Part shown: piece after piece, positions 1 through 12,419 of the stretch
How positions within the stretch are numbered: the stretch's first letter is position 1
Layout of the letters: each line of letters starts with the position of its first letter
Assembly: GCA_023375675.1 (NCBI GenBank)
Contig: JALQBC010000002.1
Coordinates: 62,001 to 126,000 of the forward strand
DNA: 64,000 nt
Origin: Cytospora piceicola
Taxonomy: Eukaryota > Ascomycota > Sordariomycetes > Diaporthales > Cytosporaceae
Direction: 5' to 3'
Position numbers and translations under genes: made by a program
The notes under the pieces: generated by a model
Seen by the model: only the letters and a program-made list of their open reading frames with translations
Database searches by the model: none
What the model was told of the DNA's origin: nothing

Positions 1-904
1 GCCTCCCAGCCAGCACGGTGCGTATCTAACTGGTTACGTTCACCGGCATCCTTGCCGCCAACCCGCAGATACTCGGCCAAGTGAATGAGCAAGTGGGATA
101 TAACACAGGACGGGAGAACTGGAAGCAACGGGGACGGGCTTTGCCAGTCTTTCGGGGGAAGACACACCACACTCGCGTCTTGCAGGCTGAGCTGAACGGC
201 CTGGTCAATCATGGAGCCGGCGTCGTCGCCCCCCCCCCCCCTGGACTGCGGAAATACGACATCAAGATCAAATGGTAGGCTGTCAAGTTGACTTTACACA
301 GGTGTGTAACTTAGGTTCAAGTGAACATATGCTTCCATCATTTCACAAGAGTCTACCCTAGGGTACGTAAATATTCAGATTTCCTTCCGACCAGAAACTT
401 GTCGCCAGTCAAAATAACAGGTAAGCCTCGATATCAACTCGTTATTGATTGCCTTTTCGAATTTGTATCTCGGGTATCAAAAGATAATTGTCGTGGGGCC
501 ATGGATAATCACCGCCACCGTCAACCTAGCCAGATTCTACTAGGGAAGAGGTTCGTCTGATTCAAAAGGGTTGTAGAACGCCCATTGGACAGCTAGGTTG
601 TTTGGTGAGCATTTAAACCAGGTTCCAGAGACTTGGCCGGAGAACCAATCACCGGACCCAAAGGCGCCGGTAGTCAGCATTGCAAGTAATACTGAGAAAG
701 CGTCGGCGTATGCGAGACTGCAAATGGGAATCATATTCAGCTACAGGATATAACTTGCCGCTCATTGGCTGGAGAGTATTTTCAAGCGAGGGATATCGGG
801 CGCATACTTACTATACTGTGTCGTTACCATTCACGAGATTCTGAGTTATATCAAAGCTTGCCGCAAAGTGGCAAGTTCCATTTCCCTACTTCAGAGTTAG
901 CTGT
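1..904. other. Intergenic, no supported gene
   Basis: No reading frame here has a convincing start, composition or domain. The one landmark is a run of 13 C at 229-241. The short open frames are of the length expected by chance. Confidence 0.5.
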
Positions 905-1246
905 CTACAGTCTCGTGTATATTGACCAAACTTGATATTGACAAGGCTGAGCAGGGCTATCAGGTACCTCGAGAGGCAACCAATATTGTGAACCATCACT
1001 GTTCCAATGGTCAATGACCCAGTATCCTCGGCTCCAACTGTTCAGATACCCGAGTAAATTTTCGCAGTCCATCCGGAGAACTTTGCTTCCAGGTGTTATC
1101 TTTGGACCATTGACTCCTCCGGTAGTCCATTGCTCATTACAGGACCAATTGCTGTCTATCTGCCCAAATGAGTCGTACCAAACGCGAATGCCTGAGGACG
1201 TACGAGCCAGCCCAGCGAATACAACGCCGGCGAGCATGAACTTCAT
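905..1246 (-). CDS. Small secreted protein, unknown family
   Basis: This is a 113-residue intronless frame with a true ATG at 1246. The N-terminus (MKFMLAGVVFAGLARTSSG) looks like a signal peptide with cleavage near residue 19. The mature part of about 94 residues is rich in Trp, Ser and Gly and has three cysteines (about residues 36, 60 and 102), so a simple two-disulfide fold is not supported. I do not recognise a family. Size, signal peptide and isolation in a gene-poor stretch resemble fungal small secreted or effector-like proteins, but that is inference. Prediction rests on ORF coherence only; a longer multi-exon gene cannot be excluded. Confidence 0.5.
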   Translation of the reverse strand: MKFMLAGVVFAGLARTSSGIRVWYDSFGQIDSNWSCNEQWTTGGVNGPKITPGSKVLRMDCENLLGYLNSWSRGYWVIDHWNSDGSQYWLPLEVPDSPAQPCQYQVWSIYTRL

Positions 1247-4200
1247 TTTGTGAGGGACTGCGCTGACAGAATAGGTCTCGTATGGATAAGAAGAGCTGAA
1301 ATCTTTGGCTTATTCCGTTCGTGCGACGCTCAAAGGTTTGGAAATTCTGACTGGTGTATGTCGAGGCTGGCAGAGGTCCTTGATAGAACCAAAGGAGCGG
1401 ACAAACCTCGCCTCTAAAATTGATTTTAGGTAGGTATAAGAATCAAAAAAGTCATGATTCACTGTCACTACGTACTGTGATGGGCCTTGGAATGCCTGGG
1501 CAGCCATTCTTTTCCGTGATTTGGCGTCGTTCAACCAGGTGTCATTACAGTGATTGCATAGTCACAAATATATACCAATTTAAGCCATAGTAACCCTGAC
1601 GCATTCAGTACTGTGATGAGAATGGACGCATGCCCGACACCATGGTTCCGAGCGATGCCAGTAACTCGGGAGAGATTCACAAATTGATGGCTCACCATAG
1701 TATTGTATCAATGATCGTTGCGACAAACCAAGGACATGACGAAGTTCAGTTTCTTCAGGGGACACCTTCTACGAGACCACCAGCTTTGGCATTTCCAGTG
1801 GTGCAGGTACGTTGATACCGATTAATTGATAGGGTAGCTTAGTAACGTAGCGATTGCAAATAAGATCCTATTTAGGAGGGCTGACGTGGTCAAGGCCTTT
1901 CGCCCGTCTTGCTTCCGGATCGGGCAATAGACTTCACCTCGTGATTGATGGCTGCTGCCGTCATCTTTGTAGCGCGTCAACTGGTTGCATGTCGTATTCA
2001 TTGATGGAAAAGGCGAGTCACTCATATTATCTATCATCATTAAAGTGAAAGTACACCGAATGATAGCGTGTATCCATTCATTCGAAAAGGAAGGTCAATA
2101 TGTCTTTGCCATTAGTAGGATGTCACGAGCCCACCCATGGTCAAGTCAAGTCCGACAAGCATCAGCTGACCATCATGAGACACAATGATAATAAAGGCAA
2201 TGCGTCAACCCTGTGCCCAAGTGAAGGGTGCATACCTACTTGGCAAGTCCCTAAAGGCTATCCAGACTTTAGCCATTACATTTGTTCTGGGATTTAGCTT
2301 GGGGGAGGGGGGTAAAATGTTTGTATTGGTCAACATCTCAAGGATTACCTAGGCCATTTATAGCATGAAGGTGTAAAATAATCTCATACTTACACAAGTA
2401 CCTGGGTAGGTATGTGACTCGTCGGCTCTCTTCACAGTACGAAATGTATAGTAAGCTTGGCGAGCTCTAGCGGTATGACGAGTAAGTGGCAAGAACAGTT
2501 GACGACAGTTTGGTGCTGTCGAGGGATACATGAACTGAACAGCTGACCGTTCCATACAGGAACCGATGAACATTCAAGGATGGCCAACTCTTCGTTGTTT
2601 TCTTCTGATACCTTGACTCAGCATGAAGTCAACGAAGCTCCTGTTGATGCGCTTGCTGTCTCGCCAAGGGGTGAAGCAAGAATAGCTCTTTGGACTACAG
2701 TACTGTCTCACAGACGTGGGACACTCTGAGGGAGTAGACAAGTAGACCAAATTGGCAACCCAAAAGACTGTTTCTAACATCTGGCGTATTGGATATCTTG
2801 CCTATAACAAAGGATATGCTGGTCCCCTGCCCGGAGTTTCTTTTCTGTTGATCACCTATAAGACTGTTGAATGAAAACTCCGAGCCTCGCCGGAACGCTT
2901 GACTCTGAACATCAAAGTGTTCAGGGAAATATCTGTGGCTTTCGCAAACACTTGCCAGTAACTACACCAGGTCTGCACATTCACCGTGTCTATGCAGTCC
3001 ACGTGTGAGGGCTGTGCATTCTAGACCGCGGTCGGAAAGCCGAGAAGCAGGATGTAGTATTCACATGCATCCATCCGAGGCAAAGATTACTAGACCACCA
3101 TGGGATCAGTAGTCTTCAAGCCTCATCATCAAGTATGGATGCAGTAGGATTCTGAACGGTCCTCGCTCTCAGGCAACCACTACCTTGTTGAGGGCATTTG
3201 AACGTGGAGGAAAGGGCAGTGCAGGAAGGATGATGGAACGCGCTTCCAAGCGCCATCCTGCATGCGCTTGGGGATGAAGGATCAGACACACACTTACACC
3301 AGATGGAGCTGGATCCCCGTCTGCGCGGCCACGTGAGCGAATAAGAATATGATGAATCGAGAAGATAGTGCGACTTGGCACGGACTGTCGAACTTCCTGC
3401 GAGTACAGGCGGCCAGTTCCCGGTATACTATTTTGCCGCGCTTGACGCTCCAAGCGCGAGGGAATCACGACTGGCCCCGAAAACTCCATGCGGACGCAAG
3501 CGATATAACGCACGGGGCGAGGACTCGCTCTGTATGGAGACATGCGTGGTCTCTGGGTAGGTCTAGAGCTTTCTCCTCGATGTCGACATGACCCTTGATG
3601 ATGTGCCATGTAGGTTGTTCCGACATATCTTGTCTTGACTCCACTGCCCGCTGCTGACTTCACCCAAAAGAGGCGGAATAGCCGGATGGCGTGCGCCTGG
3701 CTGCAAAGGTGGGAGACGGAGCGATCATCTCAACTTTCAAATTATCCTCCGAAGCCCAAGAGCCTGGATTGGCCAGGCCGTGTCACCTGTCTGGTTTCTT
3801 AGCCCGAGCCCACATGGACGTTTACGACAGCCAAGGGCAAACGTCGATACAAACAACGACCTAGAGTGTGGCATCCGCAGTGTTGTCTCGGATTCAGAGG
3901 ATGAAGAAGGCAGGATGCCGCTGGTAATGACGAGAAGAATCATGTTCCATAGTGGTCAGCCTGGTGTATGGGAGCCCACACTATAATCCCTCGTGGCAGA
4001 GCACGGGGTCTGTAGCAGGGGGGGGGGAGGGTTGGAGGGGTGCCTGGTGTCTGCCTCGAATAAAGGAACCTCTTTTAGTGATGCGAATCGACTGTTCTGG
4101 GAAAGCAGAAAAGTGATCAGTCAATGTCAGACCAAAAACCGACCCCAGTTCGGCAGCAGTGCGGCACAGCTTGCAGATTTCACGCTTCCCAGATCTCTGA

Positions 4201-5009
4201 ATATGCCACCGTCGGTAGATGACGTCGCAGTCCACGGTCACGTGTCCCCGGTATTGAGCCTCAACCAGACTTTGAACCAACCTTGGGACTTGGGAGAGGT
4301 GAAGAGGTGAAGAGATGAAGAGGTTGGTGGCTCATGACCTGCCTGCAGGAGGGGGGGGGGAGCTGACTGGTGTTGGAAATGGCCGAGAGTTGCTGATGGA
4401 GTTTGCGAAGAGAAGACCGGTGCAGAGCAGCAAATGATGCCTCACATTATCAGGCCGGGAAAACATTACCGGTAGTCCTTGTACGTGTTAATGTGAACAC
4501 GCATGGCTGGCTGGATTGTGGATTGTAATTGTGGGGATTTGTCCAAGGCTTGCGGTCAAGAATCGATATATCAATCTACCTAGCCCAGCTACCTAGGTAA
4601 TTATGTAGGAATTACTACCGTGATATGTTGTCTACTGTCTCCAACAGTGGGCTATAGGTTGACTGGTTACGTACTTAAGTAGGTAGCTACATACTGGGGT
4701 TGTACTGTGTACTGTGTAATGTAACGGCAGCCACTTGCACACCGGCCACCGTACACCGTATGCAGTGTACCTAGGTATGTATGTATCTAGGTGTCTAGGT
4801 ATGTGAGTGAAGGTCGCGTTCCCGGCCGAGTGTGGTGTGGGTGACATCTTCGGGTCTCGAGTCCGAGTCTGGATCGGCGCCCATCACCCCCCGTAGCTCC
4901 ATAACCACTGCGATGGCGGGGTTCGGGGTCCTTTGGTGACAGGCCAGCCTTGCTTGCAGCTGCTGCCAGCTCGCCCGTTACGGGTGATGATGAGGCTTTT
5001 TTCTTTGGG

Positions 5010-5058
5010 AGAAATTGGAATAATAGGAATAATTGGAATAAATTGGAATAATTGCAGA
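5010..5058. repeat. Short minisatellite, GGAATAATT-like unit
   Basis: Four to five imperfect copies of a GGAATAATT/GGAATAAATT unit lie side by side here. It lies in intergenic DNA and shows no link to a gene. Confidence 0.7.
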
Positions 5059-7211
5059 GTTCACATGCACCAGGCCGAATAGTGCATGCACTCATCCCAA
5101 AACGGAACCAAGAAACGGCGGGTGAACGTGTGTGGTGCATCCGAGCGTCATGCCGCCACTCGTTGTTTTTCTTCCGTTTTCTTGTTCTAAAAATGTAAAA
5201 AGTATTGTCCAATGTCCAGCCACCCATGTCAGTCGTGCCTTCCCGATCAAGCTAAGTTGTTGTACCAGGCAGCCCCGGTTCTTCAGCCGCTTGAGCGAAT
5301 CGAAAAGCTTGTTTTAGCCGCGCAGGTTTGCTCGTGCAGCAAGGGTTTCCACAGAATTAAACAGCAACCGAACAACGAGCCAACAGAAACAACCCCTCGA
5401 CCTTTGATCCGCGTCTGCATGCAACGACATGCCAATGTCTCTCTGCAAGGGAACAATAATCGACGCTCGACGCTCGACGCGGTTGTACCCCAACAATTCC
5501 CAACCCCCCACCTCATCACGGCCATAGACTGACTGACTGACTATGAACCCTCGGATCATGAGGCCGTTCTCTTCCGCTGTGTTGTCGAGGACCCTGGGTG
5601 CATGCACGGTGTGACAACTACCTACATGGAGCTTTCCGAGCTTGGAGCTGTCCGGACTTGGAGCTATCGAAGTCAAATTCCGAACACGACAGCATAATCT
5701 GCCCTAGCTGCCCGCCCCTTCAACAGCTTCGAAAGCTCGTGAGGACGACAACTTGGGAGGGGAAGGAGAAACCATCCAAGCAAGTGATGATCAGTCCTGG
5801 GGATGAACCCACCAAAGCTGTCAAGAGACCCGCCTGATCTTGACTGAGCCTTGTTCTGTCTGCCTCCCAAAGGCAGGCCTTTTTTGCTTGCACTGTGCCG
5901 TCAGTGTTTTTCCGTGTTGAGGGCGGTAACACTCACTTACAAGCAAGCCTTGCCGCAACGGATCGGATATCTCACCTTCCCAAAGGGCTGATTGCGAGTA
6001 GCGATGGTCATCAATATTACGACTGTCGACGATACATCACCTCTCGCAGTGAATAAGCGACCCTCTGACTCCTCTTTACCCCCCCCCCCCCCTGTTCAAG
6101 CCATAGGCACTTTGGGACGGGAGGTGGCACACGCCAGACCGAGACAACTGGAGCTGTGGTATCCTTGAACATCCACCGCGATCTTCACACCCCGGTCATC
6201 ATAGACGAAACCACCCTCCTCCCGTTGGTCTTTCTGCCCAATATGTCTATAGTGGGTTAGAGCATTTGGCCTGACGAGAGCCGCTTGTCAGACTCACGAT
6301 GCGGCTCTTGCCTCAAGCTGCCTGTCCAACTCATCAATGTTGGTTCTCTACTCAGCAAGGCGCCCCCCGTCCCATGACCCTCTCTGCTTTTTTTCCTTTC
6401 CTTTTCTTTTCCGCCTTCCCTGCCCTAGCCTACTTATCCTCCCATGAGCTAATGTACCTTTCGAAATTTGAGTTGGCCTTCCGACGGCGGCCATCCAATG
6501 CGATACACCCCTGTCCCACATATGTACATCTGCCTCGTCTGCGTGTATGCAACCTTCCTGCATGCTAGGAGCATCAACCTTGTTCCTCCATCTTCATCTC
6601 GAAGCCCAGAGACCTTCTCTAGTCTCTTTCCCCGGTCGACCGGGGTCTAGTGACTCTGTTTCTTCATTTTCCTGTGCGCCACAGACCCTTTTGGGATGTG
6701 GATGGCTGCAGTGTCCCGGCTACGATGCCGGAGCATGTCTGGTTTTCCTGCTTACCTTGCCGCCGAGCGCAGTACATAATGGACGCGGAACCCTGTCTCG
6801 CATGCCAGAAGTTAGAGCTTCATCTACCTCAAACTTGGGAATTATCGCAATTGTCGTCTCTCGTGTTTGGGAGTGCGTGAACGTCTTCGCCCCAACCTTG
6901 TCTCACTCTGCTTCGAACCATATGCTACACCACCGTTTCTTCTTCCCAGTCAATCTATTCCTATTGTGTACGGGACGTCGATATAATTGTGAGACCTCCG
7001 CGACTTCACCGTCCTCGACTGCCTGCTCTGGTCCCAATCCAAGGCTTTCAAATCTGCATCTACACATACCTGTCTTGAGGCCTTGAATCATCTCCCAGTA
7101 TTCAATCCTCTACCTCAAGCCTCTGGGTACTGTTGTCCTAAGCGCCCTGGGAGTTCGAGGTTGATCGAAACGCCACCTCATAATTATATTATACGGACCA
7201 CTCCGACCTCA

Positions 7212-7226
7212 CCCCCCCCCCCCCCC
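7212..7226 (+). repeat. Poly-C tract upstream of the DUF3455 gene
   Basis: Fifteen consecutive C end about 37 bp before the ATG, in the probable 5' leader or core promoter. Such runs are length-unstable; any effect on expression is only a possibility. Confidence 0.6.
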
Positions 7227-7263
7227 AAACCTCACCCTCCGCATCTCCTATCTCCTTGCCACA

Positions 7264-8145
7264 ATGCAATTCTCAAAATCAGTAATGTTGGCTGCGTGCC
7301 TCGTATCGGCAGCGGTAGCAGTACCATACCACAGACGCGACTGCACAGATCCAACACCGACGCCTACTCTTCCAAGTACGGGATGTAAGTCACTATCCTA
7401 CGTGCCTAATCTCCACATTGAAAAGCCCAGGCCGGAGTATTAACGCCAAACCTCAGCCACCGACCTTCCCAGCCCATCCTCCAACCTCACACTGAAGTAC
7501 ATCGCCATCGGCCACGGTATCCAAAACTACACCTGCGCATCCACCGACGCAACGGCGGTCAACATAGGCGCCCTTGCCGTCCTATACGACATCACACCAC
7601 TTTACCCCGGCACACCCTCCACAGGCCTGTCATCGGATGCTTTCAACGCCCTCTCCTCCACCGTCCTCTGGAGCCAGGACATCCCCCTGAACCTGGTCGA
7701 CCCAACGGCCGGCAAGTCGGCTAGCACCGCCACCTCTCATCCCGAGACGGACTACGAGGCAGACGCCAGCGACCCGTTCCCCTCGCCCCCCACCGACCTC
7801 TCCCTGGGCAGCCGCGGGATCGCTGCCAAGTTTCTGGGGCACCACTACTTCGACGCCGCCTCGTCCCCGACCTTCGACCTCTCCGCCGCCGGGCTGTTCT
7901 TCAGCGGCCGCAAGGCGGGCGACGTCAAGGCGCCCGCGGGCGCGGACGCCGGCATCCTCGGCACGGGCGCGGTGGACTGGCTGCAGCTCGGGGACAGCGG
8001 CCGGGGGCTGAGCGTGGGCGTGAGCGTCGTGTACCGCGTGGAGACGGCCGGGGGCGTGGCCGAGGCGTGTTCCGTCAGCGGGGTGAACCCCACCGGGGAG
8101 GTGTTGAGCGTGCCATATGCTGCTCAGTACTGGTTCTATGGGTGA
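7264..8145 (+). CDS. DUF3455 family secreted protein
   Basis: Two exons, 7264-7384 and 7457-8145, give 269 residues. The intron (7385-7456) starts GTAAGT and ends CAG, and joining keeps the frame. The N-terminus (MQFSKSVMLAACLVSAAVA) is a clear signal peptide. The mature protein carries the family hallmarks: LKYIAIGHGIQNYTCA near residue 55, a GALAVLYD segment shortly after, GTGAVDWLQL in the second half, VYRVETAGG and a C-terminal VPYAAQYWFYG. These match the fungal DUF3455 family, sometimes labelled malate dehydrogenase-like; no enzymatic activity is established that I know of. The predicted product is extracellular. A 15-C tract lies about 40 bp before the ATG, which has the context CCACAATGC. 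It converges with the MAP kinase gene. Confidence 0.87.
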
Positions 8146-9149
8146 GAAGGAAGGGGCTGGACTGGCCCGGCGCTGTTGAGGGCGTCGTGGTGATGGGAGG
8201 GTGAGCGTTGCTTGGACTGTGACGTGGGGAAAAGGAACAGATGAAAACAAATGGAAATTTGGAATGAATAATGATAAGCTGACGTTCTTTTGGAGGAAAC
8301 CTTTCTTTCTTCTGTATATTTTTAGTTGCATCGGTCAGAGCGATGCAACGGACGCAGTAGGTTATCCAAACACTGTATAGCTGTGAGCAGGATGAACGAC
8401 GGGTTTGAGAAGGAAAGCTAGCAAGACATAGTAATGAACGAGATCCAACTGGAGAGTAGTACACGGCATCATCCGTGAGCCCAGTGAGGGTCGTGCGGGA
8501 AAAATGACTGGTCGTTCCGTAATCTTGGTTCGGGTCTCCGCCGGCGCACTTCCTACCCGCGGTTCTCTGACCCTGGTACACACACACATGCCAAGGGCCG
8601 AAGATAAATCGTCAAGTATGCACGTGCTAGTGGTTACTCCTGAGCGGCGCTGCGGCACCGTCCAAGAAGACAACACACTTCGTTGTACATGCGTTTGTTC
8701 AAGAAATGACTTCGATGATAATATGCTATGAAAAACGTTAATCCAGAAAAGAGATGGAGACCACTCCGCCGCCATTTGTCATCTCATTGTCGCGCCAACA
8801 TCTTGCAGTTCCTTGTTTTCTGTCCGTTTAGACATCTCGCCTTGACACCACCACCAGCGCCAGATAACGAGACCGCCGGGTCGGGCAGCTGGCTTTCTAG
8901 CTCCAGCCGCTGCTCCAGCTTCCGCATGACCTGCTTGAGCCTCTTCTTCCCCTGCAGCCAATAGTCACCTCCTTGCTTGGGGCTGAGACCTTCAAGTGCA
9001 AAATCATCATCTTCCATGTCTTCGCTATGCTCATCCAGCGCGCAACACTTATCAACGTCGTCGTCGTCATTATCGTCATCTATCTCCGAATTCTGATTTC
9101 TCCGTGTCCACCACAGCTGCACGCCCTCGGGCGTCAAAGGACAGAGACT
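8146..9149. other. Convergent intergenic region
   Basis: This lies between the 3' ends of the DUF3455 gene (plus) and the MAP kinase gene (minus) and should hold both 3' UTRs. On the minus strand a stop-free stretch of about 120 codons continues in the kinase frame after its stop codon (see findings). It contains an acidic Asp/Glu run and a Lys/Arg-rich stretch. I do not annotate it as a separate gene. Confidence 0.5.
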
Positions 9150-10712
9150 CTATCTCCTTCCATCAGCACCAAGGGCCAAGTCTCCCTCGAGCCCATGAGG
9201 GTTGTGGCCCATATACTCCTCCGGCCGGGGATCTTCCGTTGTCCATTGGCCTTGTTGGCCGCTAGGCATGGGGATCTGACCCGCACCGGCCTGCAGCGCG
9301 GCCTGCTGGCCACCGTTCTCTCCAGCGACGGTCCGGACGACCTGTCTGAACCGGAACACCTCCTCAAGGATCATCTTGCGCATTTCGCCAACGTCCTCCA
9401 CCACCTCGAAATCGAAGTTGAAGGTCGTGGGGCAGTCGGGCTCGTCGGATGCATCGTGCCATATCTGCAGGTAAGGGTGCTCGAGGGCCTGCTCGACAGA
9501 GATACGCGAGGAGGGGTCGAACGCCAGCATACGGTCTAGCAGGTCGAGGGCATCTGGGTTGGCGTTGGGGAAGAGCGAGCCGAAGGGCTTCTTAGGCATG
9601 TACGGCAGGTTCCTGACATATTCCTGGGCGCGAGGCGAACCGATACGCGACAACGTCTCCTCGTTAGGGGTGCCGAGGATATGCAGGATCTGGTTGAGCT
9701 GATCGACATAGTCGCGTCCCTTAAAGAAGGGTCGCCCACCGAGAAGTTCTGCAAGAATACAGCCTACCGACCAAACATCGACTGGAAGGAGACACATTGT
9801 CAGCAAGGGGGTATGCATCGTCGAAAGGGTGATCAACTCACTAGCTTTGGTGTAGCTCTGGAAGCTCAACATAATCTCCGGGGCTCGGTACCATCTCGTG
9901 GCTACATATTCGGTCATGTAGCCAGCATTCTCCTCGGGGTCAACAGAGAAACCACGAGCCAGTCCGAAGTCACAAATCTTGAGCTCGCAGTCTGCGTTGA
10001 CCAACAGGTTTCCGGGCTTCAGGTCACGGTGCAGCACGTTCGCTGAGTGGATATATTTGAGGCCGCAGAGGATCTGGTAGATAAAGGATTGGAAATGGGC
10101 GTCGGTCAATGGCTGGCCAGAACGGATGATTGCCGCAAGATCGCACTCCATCAGTTCTGCATGAAGGTACCTTTTTGTTAGCACACTGTTCAACGTCAAT
10201 CTCGAAAAGGGCAGATAGCAAGCATACCCTCGTAGAGATACGTCTCGTTGAAGTTATCGGGACGGGGAATGTCCATATCATACAAGCAAGTGATCTGCTC
10301 CCCATGTTGCGGTCAGCCATCCATGTCTTCGTCTTCGGTATGTAGGTATATCGTGCATCCCAAGTGGAGTACGAGGGTTTGGCTGCTTACGTTGCGATGG
10401 CCTCTGAAGTGCTGAAGGAGCTTGATCTCGCGCAAGGCGCGCTTGGCCAGGATTTTCTTGCTGAAGACATTGGTGACCTTCTTGATAGCAACACCCTCAT
10501 TGGTCTGGCCGTTGACGGCAGCGCTAGATGCTCGAAAGGAGTTGTCAGTCCACAGGATGTTCCAGAGGTTGTTCTGTCGAATGTTAAACGGGAACTCACC
10601 AGACGATACCGTAGGCTCCCTGACCCAACTCCTTGGTAACGGTGTACCGCTCGTCCACGATGAAGTCCTGGTTGAACACCTTGAAGACTTTACGGCCTTG
10701 TAGATCCGCCAT
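9150..10712 (-). CDS. SLT2: Cell-wall-integrity MAP kinase (Slt2/Mps1/MpkA type)
   Basis: Five exons on the minus strand: 10712-10600, 10523-10391, 10294-10228, 10156-9842 and 9781-9150. All four introns are GT-AG, the phases agree, and the product is 419 residues, close to the usual ~415. Visible motifs are the glycine-rich loop GQGAYG (30-35), the ATP-binding lysine in VAIKK (52-53), the catalytic HRDLKPGN (147-154), DFG (167-169) and the TEY activation motif (186-188). The substrate-site region WYRAPE follows, with a common-docking-like acidic stretch late in the kinase fold (DASDEPD). The C-terminal tail is Gln/Gly-rich. This ERK-type Ser/Thr kinase is the terminal kinase of the Bck1-Mkk1/2 cascade controlling cell-wall stress responses, conidiation and, in pathogens, infection. 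TEY plus high overall similarity to the Mps1/MpkA subfamily separates it from Hog1 (TGY) and Fus3/Kss1 types. Confidence 0.96.
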
Positions 10713-12419
10713 AGTGTCTGGTGTTGGAGATTCCCTTGATGTACGTGTACTTGGTGTCTTCGATTAGGACCCTTGGAGGGGTTTTGCGCGGGTGCGGAGG
10801 TATAAAGGGTCGACTTTGGGGTGCGCCTAAGACGATATCCGGAACGGTCAAAGGGCAATGTTCCAAACAAAGGAAGGCCGCTTCGGGAGGGCTTCTGGAA
10901 GATTGAGCGAAGTGATGTGGAAGGAGAGAAATAGTCCGCACTAGCAAAGCGTCAGTCCGGAGATTCTGGTTATTGGAGCACGGACGACAGGGGCAGGGGA
11001 ATTCGAGGGGTAAGCACTTGTAATGATGGGGGAAGGGGAGCTTACAAGTTCGGGCGGTGATGTTCACGGAAACAAGATGATGGAAGACAGACAGCTCCTG
11101 ACGTCGAAGCAGAAAGAAGTTGTTGGGGTCTACTAATAATAATGCTCAGATGAAGACTACCTGTCCCTTCAGACCAGCTTGGTAGTAATACTCCAGTCAG
11201 TCAGCAGTCTGAAATGGTGGGCGAGGTGAGATTCTGGTGGATGTGGAATGTGGAGGATTGTGGATGTGGATGGACTGCCTGGAAGTGCCTGGAGTGCCTG
11301 AAGTGCAGCAACGGCCTGACTGTGTGTGACCTGCCCGACCTCTGCCTTGTTGACTTGCGACAGGACAGACTGACAGACAGGATAGGGCGAGTTGAGAGGG
11401 AGGGGAAACCTCAAGGTCCCCGCAATAATCCACAGCCCCGCCCCCTCAGGAGGGACCAGTGGACCTGTACCGTTTCCTGCCGTTGGCTAAGCCCACTGTA
11501 AGCCGGGATCCACTGTGCCACCCCTCTGAGCCGCACAGCCGCACAGGGTAAGGTCGGTCCCAAGCCTCTGGCAAGCTCGTCTATGATTTGCAGGTGCCCT
11601 GGACATGTGCATTTCCGTAGCCGCGCGACAAACTCGGCCCTCTTTAAGATGCTGTGCTGCAGTGGACGGATTATTAGGTAATTTCAAGGTACGGATTACT
11701 TCCACAAGGTTGGTCCCTCTACTTCAAACCATGGTTTTGCCAACAATCTACCGGCCCCAAGGGTGTGATGGAGACGAAGTTTAGATTTATCAGCAGGAAG
11801 GCAGTGAAGGAATCCAGGTCTGACTACCGGGGCCTTTAGCCATTGCAACCCCACATCGTTGGATCTGGATTGAGTAGACTGATGATATTAGTCCTCGGTC
11901 CCTGACCAACAAGACACCTCTTCCAATGCCTGATGAGTATGAGCAGGGTGGGCAGCATGGATGGGCTACGGATGACACCCTTCAAGCTTCCAGTCTTGGT
12001 GCAAAAATCATCAGGATACATCTACCCTTCTACCATCGGGCTTTGACCGACGCGGTCTTGCGTACATTCGTCCACAACCGATGATGGCCAAACGTTCAAC
12101 GTTGGGGGCCGTTCGTAGCGGTGGTAGATAGGGCTGACTTGCAGTAGTAGCTCGATCCTACCTGTCACTCAACGTTCGCCCTTGCCGGTTGGTGTGCATT
12201 GCGATCGCAAGGGCAGGTCCCTGCGCCCTGCGGGAACTGGCTTGAACTCTGGTTGGTCTCGACTCTAGAACACGTCTAGAATTCATTTAGATCCTTGTGG
12301 TATCTCAAACATGTGACAGGTCTATCAATCACAACGCCGCAACCCTCTCCTCCGGCCCACCTCGTAGTGGTATTGGCATCTGCTTCCTTCTACTGTGAAC
12401 AACGGGCGCTTGCATCATC
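10713..12419. other. MAP kinase promoter/leader and intergenic DNA
   Basis: No gene supported. The part next to 10712 must contain the 5' leader and promoter of the MAP kinase gene. The remainder separates it from the 3' end of the phosphatase gene, which is transcribed in the same direction. A near-palindromic CTAGA-rich segment occurs near 12265-12285. Confidence 0.45.

Larger units (their letters stand above)
1247..7263. other. Gene-poor stretch of about 6 kb
   Basis: I find no gene I can support. Open frames such as 3169-3663 on the minus strand have low-complexity Arg/Ser/Pro composition and no domain. The stretch holds G/C homopolymers (4018-4027, 4351-4360, 6079-6092), ACCTAGGT-type palindromes (about 4580-4600 and 4760-4800) and a short AT-rich minisatellite at 5010-5058. 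The last several hundred bases are CT-rich and probably include the promoter and 5' leader of the gene starting at 7264. Confidence 0.45.

Noticed and set aside
3169..3663. Possible 164-codon gene on the minus strand
   Set aside because: Arg/Ser/Pro-rich composition, overlapping long frames on the opposite strand, no domain and no splice or start context that stands out.
6299..7086. Long plus-strand frames before the DUF3455 gene
   Set aside because: The translations are Cys/Pro/Ser/Leu-rich, as expected from CT-rich leader DNA, with no domain.
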